Under the pieces are notes generated by a model that was not told the DNA's origin, made no database searches, and was given only the letters and a program-made list of their open reading frames with translations. Source: a virus. Taken from it: 50,893 nt of DNA. Within the stretch, counting starts at the first letter, position 1, and each line of letters starts with the position of its first letter. The position numbers and the translations under genes are program-made. Of this stretch, positions 43,278-50,893 are shown piece by piece. The stretch is taken from positions 1 to 50,893 of IMG/VR virus record IMGVR_UViG_3300025133_000158; one strand, given 5' to 3'.

Positions 43278-43796
43278 ATGACTAATGATTATTCAGATTT
43301 TGATTTTGGTTTTACCGCAGTAGATGCAGACGAACTGGAATATGGTACAGAGGTTGTAGAAACACAAACACCAGATATTGTTAATGAAGTTTCTGACGAA
43401 CTTATATCTAAGATAGATGAATTAGAAGGAAAAATTAATTCGGTTTTATTGAAATTAGAACCGGGAGAAAGTGAAGACTTTTCTTTTCCTGATAACGAAA
43501 ATTTATCTAGGATAGAAGAAAAAATTGATAAAATTGTATCTCTTGAAACAGACGAATTGGCCAAAATGTTTTCCGACCAAGGAAGTGATATTCGTGCAAT
43601 AATTGACGAAGTAGAGGAAAGAAAATCAGAACTTGAAGAAGAATACACCACCAAACTAGATGAAGTGGAAAACCTCATTATGCCTCTTCTGTATAATCTT
43701 CTTAAAAATCCAGATAAAGAATACATACTATGGCCGAATAGAACAGAAGTTATACAAAAACAAATTGATAAGATTTTAAAAGTAACTAGAACTTGA
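43278..43796 (+). CDS. Coiled-coil protein upstream of uvsY
   Basis: 172 residues from the ATG at 43278; the longer frame from 43203 lies mostly inside the previous gene and is rejected. After an aromatic/acidic start (MTNDYSDFDFGFTAVDADEL) it is a long acidic coiled coil (VSDELISKIDELEGKINSVL, NLSRIEEKIDKIVSLETDEL, EVEERKSELEEEYTTKLDEV) ending in a conserved block LMPLLYNLLKNPDKEYILWP NRTEVIQKQIDKIL (first residue Ile in this copy). Cyanophage relatives carry the same type of gene just before uvsY; its function is unknown to me. Its stop codon overlaps the uvsY promoter. Confidence 0.75.
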   Translation: MTNDYSDFDFGFTAVDADELEYGTEVVETQTPDIVNEVSDELISKIDELEGKINSVLLKLEPGESEDFSFPDNENLSRIEEKIDKIVSLETDELAKMFSDQGSDIRAIIDEVEERKSELEEEYTTKLDEVENLIMPLLYNLLKNPDKEYILWPNRTEVIQKQIDKILKVTRT

Positions 43797-43820
43797 CTTT
43801 TGTTATATTTTTGATATAAT
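43793..43820 (+). promoter_or_regulatory. Sigma70-type promoter of uvsY
   Basis: TTGACT at 43793-43798, 16 bases, then TATAAT at 43815-43820. The expected start of transcription, 6-7 bases on, coincides with the ATG at 43827, so the mRNA may be leaderless. The -35 box lies over the stop of the preceding gene. Confidence 0.8.
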
Positions 43821-43826
43821 TACTTT

Positions 43827-44261
43827 ATGGAACTTAGTGAAATTAGAAACCTTGTGGCACAAGATATGTCTATTGATGATACGGAATTAGATGTGGCATC
43901 TATATCCATACCCCAATTACATAACAAATACCTTAATATATACCTTGATGAGAAATTGGTCTTGCAAAAATTGACCAGTGAATATAATATAATGAAAAGA
44001 ATCAAATGGGAATATTATACTGGTAAACTCGACCGAGAACAGTTAGAGGAATATGGATGGGAGCCGTTTCGATTAAAAATCCTGAAACAAGACATAGACC
44101 TCTATATGGATTCTGATGAAGAATTGCAGAAACTGTCTAACAGAAAAGCATATCAAAAAGAAAAGATTAATTATCTTGATGCCATTTTAAAATCTATAAA
44201 CAACAGACAATGGAATATTCGTAATGCAATCGAATGGAAAAAATTCATTAACGGGCAATGA
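43827..44261 (+). CDS. uvsY: Recombination mediator UvsY
   Basis: 144 residues (T4: 137). MELSEIRNLVAQDMSIDDTE LDVASISIPQLHNKYLNIYL, then a helix with LTSEYNIMKRIKWEYYTGKL and KILKQDIDLYMDSDEELQKL, and a C-terminal NNRQWNIRNAIEWKKFINGQ are clear UvsY features. UvsY loads the RecA-like UvsX on gp32-coated single-stranded DNA. No Shine-Dalgarno precedes the ATG, agreeing with a leaderless transcript from the promoter directly upstream. It is the first gene of the DNA-metabolism part of the window. Confidence 0.92.
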   Translation: MELSEIRNLVAQDMSIDDTELDVASISIPQLHNKYLNIYLDEKLVLQKLTSEYNIMKRIKWEYYTGKLDREQLEEYGWEPFRLKILKQDIDLYMDSDEELQKLSNRKAYQKEKINYLDAILKSINNRQWNIRNAIEWKKFINGQ

Positions 44262-44265
44262 TGCA

Positions 44266-44754
44266 ATGAGTAGAGTGTATTTAAGGCACTCATACCAATA
44301 TGCTATGTCTTGCAGTAAAGACCCATCCACTCAACTTGGTGCTATTTTAGTAAAACCTCAGATGGGTGTAATTGCATGGGGTGTGAATGGATTACCAGAT
44401 AGAATTAAAGATGAAGAAGATAGATGGCAATATCCCAAGAAAAGCATTTATATAGAACACGCTGAAAGAAATGTAATTTATAAATGTGCAGAGAGAGGGA
44501 TAAACACTACAGGATTGACAATGTATTGTCCTTGGTTTTCTTGTGTGGAATGTGCAAGAGCAATTATACAATCTGGTATTGTTGCTGTCGTTGGACATAA
44601 AGAAATGTTTGAAGCCGTTAATGATAGATGGAAAGAAACTGTTGACCAAGGTATTTCACTTTTAAAGGAATCGGGTGTCGAGTGTAATATTTGGAGCGGC
44701 GAAATAGGAAGCGGCATCGAGATATTGGTAGATGGGGAAAAATTCACACCATAA
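44266..44754 (+). CDS. cd: dCMP deaminase
   Basis: 162 residues from ATG 44266; the frame is open from 44224 but that part lies within uvsY. Zinc deaminase motifs: HAE at 65-67 (IYIEHAERNVIYKCA) and PWFSCVEC with zinc Cys at 93 and 96. MSRVYLRHSYQYAMSCSKDP STQLGAILV is the typical start. It converts dCMP to dUMP for thymidylate synthesis, which suits an AT-rich phage. T4 Cd is longer (193). It is placed between uvsY and uvsW, where T4 does not have it. Confidence 0.9.
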   Translation: MSRVYLRHSYQYAMSCSKDPSTQLGAILVKPQMGVIAWGVNGLPDRIKDEEDRWQYPKKSIYIEHAERNVIYKCAERGINTTGLTMYCPWFSCVECARAIIQSGIVAVVGHKEMFEAVNDRWKETVDQGISLLKESGVECNIWSGEIGSGIEILVDGEKFTP

Positions 44755-44757
44755 ATA
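44750..44757 (+). promoter_or_regulatory. Late promoter candidate CATAAATA before uvsW
   Basis: One mismatch to TATAAATA, overlapping the stop of the deaminase gene, just 6 bases before the ATG of uvsW. A start of transcription about 6 bases downstream would fall at the start codon. UvsW is a late protein in T4, which fits. Confidence 0.5.
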
Positions 44758-44763
44758 ATAGTG

Positions 44764-46278
44764 ATGAATAAACTCACAATTATAGATGTGGATTCTGTCT
44801 ACATTAAGATTGAATGTGAAAGAGGTATTGCCAAAGAATTATCTGACTTTTTTACATTCTCAGTACCTGGACATCAGTATATGCCGGCCTTTAAAAATAA
44901 AATATGGGACGGTCAAATTAAACTATACAACATATATTCTCAATTGATTTATAAGGGACTTTATGATTATATTATAAAGTTTGCTAAAGATAGAAACTAT
45001 GATGTAGAAGAAACCACCAAAATAAAAAATGCCAATATTATAAAAAGGGAACATATTGAAAAATTTATAAATGAATATCTTGTTCCTTTTGCCGCTGGTG
45101 AATCTATAAAAGCACATGAACATCAGATAGATGCGGTAACATATGCAATAAACAATGACAGGGGTTTGCTTCTATCTCCAACTGGTTCTGGTAAAAGCCT
45201 TATCATATATGCTCTTATCAGATACTACTTGGACAAAATACCCAAAGATAAGAAGATTTTAATAATAGTCCCTACAACATCTCTGGTACAACAAATGTTC
45301 TCAGATTTTAAAGAGTATTCCATAAAAAATGGATGGGATGTAAACGGCAATTGCCATCGTGTGTTTGCTGGGAAAGATAAAATATCAAAAGAACGAGTTA
45401 TAATATCCACTTGGCAAAGCATATATAAAATGAAAAAACAGTATTTTGATAATTTTGATGCTGTATTTGGTGATGAATGTCATTTGTTTAAAGCAAAATC
45501 CCTTACTTCTATTATGTCTAAACTAACCTCTTGTCCCTTCCGTATAGGGACTACAGGGACGCTGGACGGCTCCGACACCCACAAATTGGTGATAGAGGGG
45601 TTGTTCGGTAGAGTAAATAAGATTACCAGCACAAAAGCATTAATGGATAAAAATCTACTTTCTAAACTTGAAATAGACTGTTTGCTTTTAAAGTATGATG
45701 AGAAAACTAGAAACAATGTAAAAAGACTTAAATATCAAGATGAGATTGATTGGTTGGTATATAATGAAAAAAGAAACAAATTTATTGTCAATCTTTCTGA
45801 TAAATTAAAGGGTAATAGTTTAATTCTGTTTCAATATGTAGAGAAACATGGCAAAGAATTATATCGTATGATAAAAGAAACCTGCAAGGATAAACTTGTA
45901 TTCTTCGTTCATGGTGGAACTGATGTGGAAATGAGAGAAAAGATAAGACATATAACAGAAAAAGAAACCAATTCCATCATAGTGGCATCTTATGGAACTT
46001 TTAGTACTGGAATTTCTATTAGAAACTTGCACAACATTATATTCGCATCCCCATCTAAAAGCAGAATACGAGTTCTTCAAAGTATAGGAAGACAATTAAG
46101 AGTATCAAAACATAAAGATATTGCCAAACTGTATGATATTGCTGATGATTTACATTGGAAAGGGTATAAAAATCACACATTAAAGCATTTTGAGGAAAGA
46201 ATTAAAATATATGAATCAGAAAAATTCAACTATAAATCAATTATTATAAATATAAGTGGAGATATCAATTATGAATAA
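44764..46278 (+). CDS. uvsW: DNA/RNA helicase UvsW
   Basis: 504 residues from ATG 44764 (a GTG three bases upstream is possible), matching T4 UvsW (503). Superfamily 2 motifs: I SPTGSGKS at 138-145, Ia VPTTSLVQQMFSDFK, II DECH at 237-240, III GTTGTLDGS, V VASYGTFSTGISIRNLHNII, VI QSIGRQLRVSKH. The N-terminal 100 residues (DFFTFSVPGHQYMPAFKNKI WDGQIKLYN) form the T4-specific DNA-binding domain. UvsW unwinds R-loops and branched recombination intermediates, moving the phage from origin-dependent to recombination-dependent replication. Its end overlaps the next gene. Confidence 0.95.
   Translation: MNKLTIIDVDSVYIKIECERGIAKELSDFFTFSVPGHQYMPAFKNKIWDGQIKLYNIYSQLIYKGLYDYIIKFAKDRNYDVEETTKIKNANIIKREHIEKFINEYLVPFAAGESIKAHEHQIDAVTYAINNDRGLLLSPTGSGKSLIIYALIRYYLDKIPKDKKILIIVPTTSLVQQMFSDFKEYSIKNGWDVNGNCHRVFAGKDKISKERVIISTWQSIYKMKKQYFDNFDAVFGDECHLFKAKSLTSIMSKLTSCPFRIGTTGTLDGSDTHKLVIEGLFGRVNKITSTKALMDKNLLSKLEIDCLLLKYDEKTRNNVKRLKYQDEIDWLVYNEKRNKFIVNLSDKLKGNSLILFQYVEKHGKELYRMIKETCKDKLVFFVHGGTDVEMREKIRHITEKETNSIIVASYGTFSTGISIRNLHNIIFASPSKSRIRVLQSIGRQLRVSKHKDIAKLYDIADDLHWKGYKNHTLKHFEERIKIYESEKFNYKSIIINISGDINYE
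46245..46252 (+). promoter_or_regulatory. T4-type late promoter TATAAATA inside the uvsW end
   Basis: Exact TATAAATA within the last codons of uvsW, 18 bases before the ATG at 46271, with GTGGAG in the leader. Confidence 0.65.
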
Positions 46279-46834
46279 TAAAAAATCATATAGAATAATT
46301 AAATTGGTAAACGGAGAAGATATCATCGGGGAGATAGTAGAAAGTAATTCTAAAGCACTTTCTGTATTTAGACCCTTTGAAATGAAACAAATAATACTTT
46401 CGGAAAATGAAGAGTCTTTATATCAAACAGAAGTCTTAATGATGAGAAATTGGCTTAATTTATCTACAGAACTAAAAGGCATAATCGCTAAAAAGAATAT
46501 TATATTGGTAAGCACCCCCAAAGATAGTATAATTAAATGTTATGAAGAAGAAAAACGAAAAGAAGATGACCCTAATTACATATCGAAGAAGAAACAAAAC
46601 CTACTAGATAATTTAGATAAATTAAATAAATTAGAAGAAATGAATCAAGAAAATATAGAAGAATATGAAGTCACAATCAACCCAGATGATATTGAAAAAA
46701 TTATGAATGACATTTTTAAAAATAAATTTTTAAATGACAGAGAAGACTATGAAGACTATGAAGACCATGAAGAATCTAAAGACTTAAAGAATTCAGAAGA
46801 CCAAGATACAGATAAAGATATGTTTGGCCTTTAA
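46271..46834 (+). CDS. Possible Sm-like (Hfq/LSm-type) protein with acidic tail
   Basis: 187 residues from ATG 46271, with GGAG 9 bases upstream; an in-frame GTG at 46256 would leave no ribosome site. The first 80 residues (KSYRIIKLVNGEDIIGEIVE SNSKALSVFRPFEMKQI, then TELKGIIAKKNIILVSTPKD) have the five-strand pattern and the L-x-N-G-x-x-I-x-G-x-V motif of Sm-like folds. A long charged tail follows, ending in repeated DYEDYEDHEE and DMFGL. Similar genes follow uvsW in marine T4-like phages. RNA binding is a guess from the fold-like pattern only. Confidence 0.7.
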   Translation: MNNKKSYRIIKLVNGEDIIGEIVESNSKALSVFRPFEMKQIILSENEESLYQTEVLMMRNWLNLSTELKGIIAKKNIILVSTPKDSIIKCYEEEKRKEDDPNYISKKKQNLLDNLDKLNKLEEMNQENIEEYEVTINPDDIEKIMNDIFKNKFLNDREDYEDYEDHEESKDLKNSEDQDTDKDMFGL

Positions 46835-46910
46835 ATGTATATAAATTATATCTTATTAAACCAGACAAAGAATATTCTACACTCATTTTCTAAAAATGTC
46901 AATAAAAATA

Positions 46911-46938
46911 TTGACAAAATGAAAAAATAAATTATAAT
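46911..46938 (+). promoter_or_regulatory. Sigma70-type promoter of gene 55
   Basis: Perfect TTGACA at 46911-46916, a 16-base spacer, then TATAAT at 46933-46938, in a 113-base non-coding gap that is otherwise AT-rich with nothing else evident. The arrangement is the same as at uvsY. Confidence 0.85.
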
Positions 46939-46968
46939 AACATTATCGTGAAAAGGAAAGAATCTTCA

Positions 46969-47562
46969 ATGAAAAAGCCTAAAATTCAAACTAGTACTCA
47001 CTATGTTGACAATAAAGAATTTTATGAAGAAATGAAAGAATGGAAAGTTGCCGTTAACGATGCTGAAAATGCCGGCGACCCCAAACCACCAGTGACAGAT
47101 TATATTGGTGAATGTTTTCTTAAAATTGCCGAACATCTATCTTATAGACCAAACTTTATTAACTATCCTTTTAGAGAAGAGATGGTAGGAGATGGTATAG
47201 AAAACTGTTTGATGTATTGTAGTAATTTCGACCCAGATAAATCAAAAAATCCCTTTTCATATTTTACCCAAATAATATATTATGCATTTCTTAGAAGAAT
47301 ACAAAAAGAAAAGAAACAGAATTATATTAAATATAAATGTTTTGAATTGATGGATGATAATGGTGCAATTTCTGATGTTCTAAAAAGTACAATTAATACA
47401 GATTTTGAAAATTGCAAAAATCCTGTAGCAGAATATTTTAAATTAAACGAAAATGATATTAAGAAATTTGAACCAAAACGAAAAAAGAAAACAAAAAAGA
47501 AAGCAAACAATTTAGATGAAGTTTTACAGGATGATATAAAGAGTGAAGATAGCACTGATTAA
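46969..47562 (+). CDS. 55: Late-gene sigma factor gp55
   Basis: 197 residues from ATG 46969 (T4: 185), with AGGA 11 bases upstream; an in-frame GTG at 46948 would be nearly leaderless and adds MKRKESS, so it remains an alternative. Conserved core: THYVDNKEFYEEMKEWK, VTDYIGECFLKIAEHLSYRP NF, FREEMVGDGIENCLMYCSNF and NPFSYFTQIIYYAFLRRIQK EKKQ. gp55 directs host polymerase to TATAAATA sites, several of which occur in this window. The basic C-terminus (FEPKRKKKTKKK) precedes a short tail, which should hold the clamp-binding motif. It overlaps gene 47 by 20 bases. Confidence 0.94.
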   Translation: MKKPKIQTSTHYVDNKEFYEEMKEWKVAVNDAENAGDPKPPVTDYIGECFLKIAEHLSYRPNFINYPFREEMVGDGIENCLMYCSNFDPDKSKNPFSYFTQIIYYAFLRRIQKEKKQNYIKYKCFELMDDNGAISDVLKSTINTDFENCKNPVAEYFKLNENDIKKFEPKRKKKTKKKANNLDEVLQDDIKSEDSTD

Positions 47563-48583
47563 TGACACGCACTTCGGTGCAAGGGGCGACAGCCAATTAT
47601 TTTTAGATTATTTTATGAAGTTCTTCGATGATGTATTTTTTCCATACATTAAAGAGAACAATATAAAGACGGTAATACATGCCGGCGACTTGATGGATAG
47701 AAGGAAGTTTGTAAACTTCAATATTCTTAATCAAGTTCGCACAAGATTCATGGACAAACTAAGTGATGAAGGTGTAGAATTACACTGTATTCTTGGCAAC
47801 CATGATGTGTATTACCGCAACACAAATACAGTCAATTCAATACGAGAATTATTCGGTAACGATTTAGTATTATATGAAGAACCTGCCGTGGTAAATTTTG
47901 ACGGCTTAGATATTGCATTACTTCCGTGGGTGAATAAAGAAAATACTGCCGAGGCTGAAAACTTTATTAAGACTGCCGCGGCACCAATCCTTATAGGACA
48001 TCTTGAACTTTATGGGTACGATGTTATAAGAGGCGTAAAATACAACGAAGGAATGGATGCAAAATTGTTTAGTAGATACGAACAAGTATTTACAGGACAC
48101 TTCCATTGCCGTCAAGAACACGGAAACATTTATTATCTTGGAACACAATACCAGATTACATTTTCAGATTTACATGAAACAAAAGGATTTCATGTGTACG
48201 ATACCGATACAAGAGAAATAGAATTTATAGAAAATCCATATAATATGTTCCATTCATTATTGTATAATGATAAAGATGGTCCAGTCGAGGTTAATAAATT
48301 AGAGTATTTAAAAGATTCCTATGTTAAGTTGTTTGTAGAACATAAAGAACACCCATACAGTTTTGACAGATACATGGATAAACTATATGATGCAGGGGTG
48401 GCAAAAATTACTGTAGTTGAAGAGTTAAATAATTCTGATTGGACTAAGGAAGAAATTGTTGACTTAGGACAAGATACTGTTACACTAATCAATAACGAGA
48501 TTGACATTATGGATGAAGTAAAAGATAAAGAAAAAATGAAACGACTCGTCAAGGATTTATATATGGAGAGTTTGTCCTTGTGA
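47543..48583 (+). CDS. 47: Recombination nuclease subunit gp47 (SbcD/Mre11-like)
   Basis: 346 residues (T4: 339), GTG start at 47543 in the end of gene 55. Metallophosphatase motifs: DTHFG at 8-12, GDLMDRR at 49-55, GNHD at 85-88, IGHLE and GHFHCRQ further on. With gp46 it forms the complex that resects DNA ends for recombination-dependent replication. The gene ends in a GTGA overlap with gene 46, the usual tight coupling. Confidence 0.95.
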   Translation: MKIALINDTHFGARGDSQLFLDYFMKFFDDVFFPYIKENNIKTVIHAGDLMDRRKFVNFNILNQVRTRFMDKLSDEGVELHCILGNHDVYYRNTNTVNSIRELFGNDLVLYEEPAVVNFDGLDIALLPWVNKENTAEAENFIKTAAAPILIGHLELYGYDVIRGVKYNEGMDAKLFSRYEQVFTGHFHCRQEHGNIYYLGTQYQITFSDLHETKGFHVYDTDTREIEFIENPYNMFHSLLYNDKDGPVEVNKLEYLKDSYVKLFVEHKEHPYSFDRYMDKLYDAGVAKITVVEELNNSDWTKEEIVDLGQDTVTLINNEIDIMDEVKDKEKMKRLVKDLYMESLSL

Positions 48584-50292
48584 TAATTTTTAAGACCTTG
48601 AGTTGGAAGAATTTTCTTTCAACAGGCAACTATAAAACAACACTAGACCTAACCAGAAACAACAACACACTTATATCTGGTGATAATGGTGCAGGCAAAT
48701 CCACCATCTTAGATGCATTGTGTTTTTCTTTGTTTGGTAAATCGTTTAGAGGAATTAAACTTCCTTTGTTGACAAATTCTATAAACGAAAAAGAATGTGA
48801 AGCAGAAATTGAATTCTCTATTGGTAGAGATGAATATAAAGTTATTCGTGGATTAAAACCAAAGAAATTTGAAATACACAAAAATGGCGATTTATTAAAC
48901 CAAGATGCAAAGTCAAGAGATTATCAAAAGATTCTAGAAGAACAAATCCTTAAAATGACCTTTAAATCTTTTTGTCAAGTAGTTATTCTTGGTTCATCAA
49001 ATTATATTCCATTCATGAAATTAAACGCATCAGATAGAAGAGCGGTTGTAGAAAACTTATTAGACATAGATGTATTTTCTGTGATGAATTCTTTGGTACG
49101 AGCAAGATTTCAAATGGCAGAAGCATATGTAAAAGACATCGACCACAAAATTGAAATTGCTAAAAGTAAGATAGACGAAAAACAAAAACTTATTGATACA
49201 CTCAAAAAGAAATCTGATGACTCTATAGAAGATTATAAAAACGAAATAGAAACAAACAATAAAGAAGTTTCAAAATTACAAGAAGAACTTAAAGATATCA
49301 ACAACAAAATTGAAATTCTTTTTAATGAAGTGAAAGATAAAAATGATGTTCCAAAAAGACTGCTGAAGATGGAAGGGTTGGAACAGCAATTAAAGAATAA
49401 AGTTAAAACTATAGAGAAGAGTGTTAAATTCTATAAAGAAAATAATACTTGCCCATCTTGCAAACAAGACATAGAAGAACACCACAAGAAATCTATGTTT
49501 GATGACAAAGCAAACGAACAAAAAGAAGTAGAGGATGGTATCTCGGACTTAACAGAAAATATTAAGACTACTAGCGAAAGAATGACAAAGATTAATGAAA
49601 TTTTAAATTCCATAGACATTCTTGAACTTGAAACAAACGAAATACAAACCAGAATCAATGTTGCACTCAAGTATATCAATACAATACAAAACCGAATTAC
49701 AGAGGCCTTGAACGAAGGAACAGAGGTACAAGAAACAAAAGATGAACTCAACCAACTAATAGGCGAAGGCAAAGAACATGTCGAAAAAAGAAAAGAGTTG
49801 GTGGAAGATAAACATTATTACGGCATTGCTTCTGCTCTTTTAAAAGATACAGGAATTAAAGCAAAGATTATCAAACACTATCTGCCAATCATGAATAGAT
49901 TGATTAATAAGTACCTTACAGATATGGATTTCTTTTGTCAGTTTAATCTAGATGAAAATTTCATTGAAACAATTAAAAGTAGGCATCGTGATGACTTTAC
50001 TTATTATAATTTCAGTGAGGGTGAACGATTAAGAATAGACTTGTCTTTATTGTTGGCATGGAGAGAAGTGGCAGGATTAAAAAATAGTGTAAACTGTAAT
50101 CTGTTAATTTTAGATGAAGTGTTCGATTCTAGCCTAGATTCTGTAGGCACAGAAGAGTTTCTAAAAATTCTAACAACTTTCGGAAATCGTGCGAATATAT
50201 TTGTAATTTCTCATAAATCTGATACAATGACAGATAAGTTCAACAAACATATTGTGTTTGAAAAGAAAAACAACTTTAGTAGGATAAAATGA
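48580..50292 (+). CDS. 46: Recombination ATPase subunit gp46 (SbcC/Rad50-like)
   Basis: 570 residues (T4: 560), GTG start at 48580. Walker A GDNGAGKST at 34-42; long coiled coil about 180-430 with zinc hook CPSC at 291-294; ABC signature FSEGER at 478-483; Walker B LLILDEVFDSSLD around 508-520; final switch His in VISHKSD. It works with gp47 in end resection. The open frame is intact and coupled to gene 47; two bases separate it from the HNH gene. Confidence 0.95.
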   Translation: MIIFKTLSWKNFLSTGNYKTTLDLTRNNNTLISGDNGAGKSTILDALCFSLFGKSFRGIKLPLLTNSINEKECEAEIEFSIGRDEYKVIRGLKPKKFEIHKNGDLLNQDAKSRDYQKILEEQILKMTFKSFCQVVILGSSNYIPFMKLNASDRRAVVENLLDIDVFSVMNSLVRARFQMAEAYVKDIDHKIEIAKSKIDEKQKLIDTLKKKSDDSIEDYKNEIETNNKEVSKLQEELKDINNKIEILFNEVKDKNDVPKRLLKMEGLEQQLKNKVKTIEKSVKFYKENNTCPSCKQDIEEHHKKSMFDDKANEQKEVEDGISDLTENIKTTSERMTKINEILNSIDILELETNEIQTRINVALKYINTIQNRITEALNEGTEVQETKDELNQLIGEGKEHVEKRKELVEDKHYYGIASALLKDTGIKAKIIKHYLPIMNRLINKYLTDMDFFCQFNLDENFIETIKSRHRDDFTYYNFSEGERLRIDLSLLLAWREVAGLKNSVNCNLLILDEVFDSSLDSVGTEEFLKILTTFGNRANIFVISHKSDTMTDKFNKHIVFEKKNNFSRIK

Positions 50293-50293
50293 C

Positions 50294-50737
50294 ATGAAAA
50301 ACGATAGATTTATGGGTGATTGTAAAAAGCACGGCAGAACTGAGTTTAGAATGGAGAAACAGGGCGCTGACAAGGCTCTTTATGCTAGATGTTGTGCATG
50401 TCAAAGAGAAAGCAACATTAAAAAGAGTATACAACGACAAACATATGCCTGTAGTTTAATTAAAAGCAGGGATGCAAAATGCCAGCGTTGTGGATATAAC
50501 GAATATCCAGAAATATTACAATGGCATCATATTGACCCAGAAAAAAAATCTTTTGAGGTTTCTTCGGCCTGTCAGGGACATGTAAAAGGAGTAACAAAAC
50601 AAATTATTTTAGAAGAAATTGAACTGTGTGAGTTGTTGTGTCCGAATTGCCATTGTAAACATCACACAGGGTATTCATATCATAAACTAATGAAAGCCGC
50701 CACCAAACAAGATATCGACACAGGAGATATAAAATGA
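50294..50737 (+). CDS. HNH-type zinc protein, possible endonuclease
   Basis: 147 residues. An N-terminal zinc-ribbon-like part (GDCKKHGRTEFRM, RCCACQRES) is followed by an HNH-like core: CQRCG at 63-67, QWHHIDPEKK with His78 and His79, and CPNCHCKHH at 116-124. HNH enzymes of this layout in T4-like phages are often homing endonucleases, but stand-alone nucleases exist. It lies between gene 46 and a possible metabolic gene, where related phages usually continue towards gene 45, so it may be an insertion. It overlaps the next start by ATGA. Confidence 0.8.
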   Translation: MKNDRFMGDCKKHGRTEFRMEKQGADKALYARCCACQRESNIKKSIQRQTYACSLIKSRDAKCQRCGYNEYPEILQWHHIDPEKKSFEVSSACQGHVKGVTKQIILEEIELCELLCPNCHCKHHTGYSYHKLMKAATKQDIDTGDIK

Positions 50738-50893
50738 CAACAAAAACAATGACTGAAGTAGAAAAATATATGGAAATAATTGATAAGGAATGGACAGACC
50801 CATTACCCGACCCTATTATAGAAGAACACGAAGGATTTCAAATTGTACGAGAAGACCTTATTAATGGCAGTTCAAAAGTTCGTGCAGGAGATT
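50734..50893 (+). CDS. Start of a possible PLP-dependent enzyme, cut by the window edge
   Basis: The first 53 codons are visible, with AGGAG 7 bases before the ATG. After a helical start (MTEVEKYMEIIDKEW), PLPDPIIEEHEGFQIVREDL INGSSKVRAGD resembles the N-terminal part of fold-type II PLP enzymes (ACC deaminase or threonine-synthase relatives), where R-x-D/E-D-L is followed by a Gly/Ser-x-Lys that binds the cofactor. If so, the Lys in GSSKVRAG would be the PLP lysine. With only a fragment visible this is tentative; an unrelated phage protein cannot be excluded. Confidence 0.55.
   Translation, partial: MTTKTMTEVEKYMEIIDKEWTDPLPDPIIEEHEGFQIVREDLINGSSKVRAGD

Noticed and set aside
43289-43726. 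Minus-strand 145-codon Ser-rich frame
   Set aside because: Antisense of an acidic coiled-coil gene; Ser/Leu richness is the usual artefact of reading Glu/Lys codons backward.
46948-46968. GTG start for gene 55
   Set aside because: Possible but nearly leaderless; the ATG at 46969 has an AGGA in the short leader. Kept as an alternative only.

Overview
This window is the late structural core, plus the start of the recombination/replication module, of a T4-like phage with a contractile tail. It carries near-complete ordered sets of baseplate genes (48, 53, 27-like, 5, 25, 6, 8), neck and terminase genes (13, 14, 15, 16, 17), tail and portal genes (18, 19, 20), head genes (67-like, 21, 22, 23), and then uvsY, a dCMP deaminase, uvsW, 55, 47 and 46. 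The DNA is AT-rich and tightly packed, with many ATGA/TAATG overlaps and no gene-free stretch above about 130 bases. Gene order, the enlarged gp8, the DUF4815 giant and the gp13/gp14/gp15 sequences resemble marine T4-like phages such as cyanophages and their relatives. No photosynthesis or host-diagnostic gene is visible, so the host is not determined.

Layout. 1-500: a minus-strand head-completion gene (gp4) and perhaps the start of another minus gene. 538-13738: baseplate hub and wedge genes, including a spike without lysozyme, a PAAR tip and an unexplained membrane-anchored protein with a TTG start. 13765-24747: the DUF4815 giant and an adhesin module of four fibre-like genes that share exchangeable domains. 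24866-32776: neck, terminase, sheath and tube. 32806-41695: portal, core/cargo genes, protease, scaffold and major capsid protein. 41825-43796: two further cargo-like genes, a tube-like structural protein and a coiled-coil protein. 43827-50292: recombination, nucleotide and late-transcription genes. 50294-end: an HNH protein and the start of a possible PLP-dependent enzyme.

Main observation. At least seven genes outside the shell proper begin with, or carry close to the N-terminus, a short leader ending in (L/I)-x-E, very often followed by Gln. This matches the cleavage logic of the T4 prohead protease gp21 and the capsid-targeting sequences of T4 internal proteins. The major capsid protein has the same LNE-Q processing site. 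Next to the portal, a 658-residue protein carries a series of such sites separating small domains, as expected for a polyprotein cut inside the prohead. Together these look like a large, mostly undescribed set of packaged internal proteins, with signs of leader duplication and shuffling (an exact 28-base repeat and a paralogous pair).

Regulation. Late promoters matching TATAAATA (three or four exact copies and several one-mismatch copies) precede late genes, and the late sigma factor gp55 is encoded here. Two sigma70-type promoters (TTGACT/TTGACA, 16-base spacer, TATAAT) precede uvsY and gene 55. Two strong intrinsic terminators follow gp23 and the next cargo gene, each followed by an exact late promoter. 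All function calls rest on motif and family recognition by eye; no database search was run.
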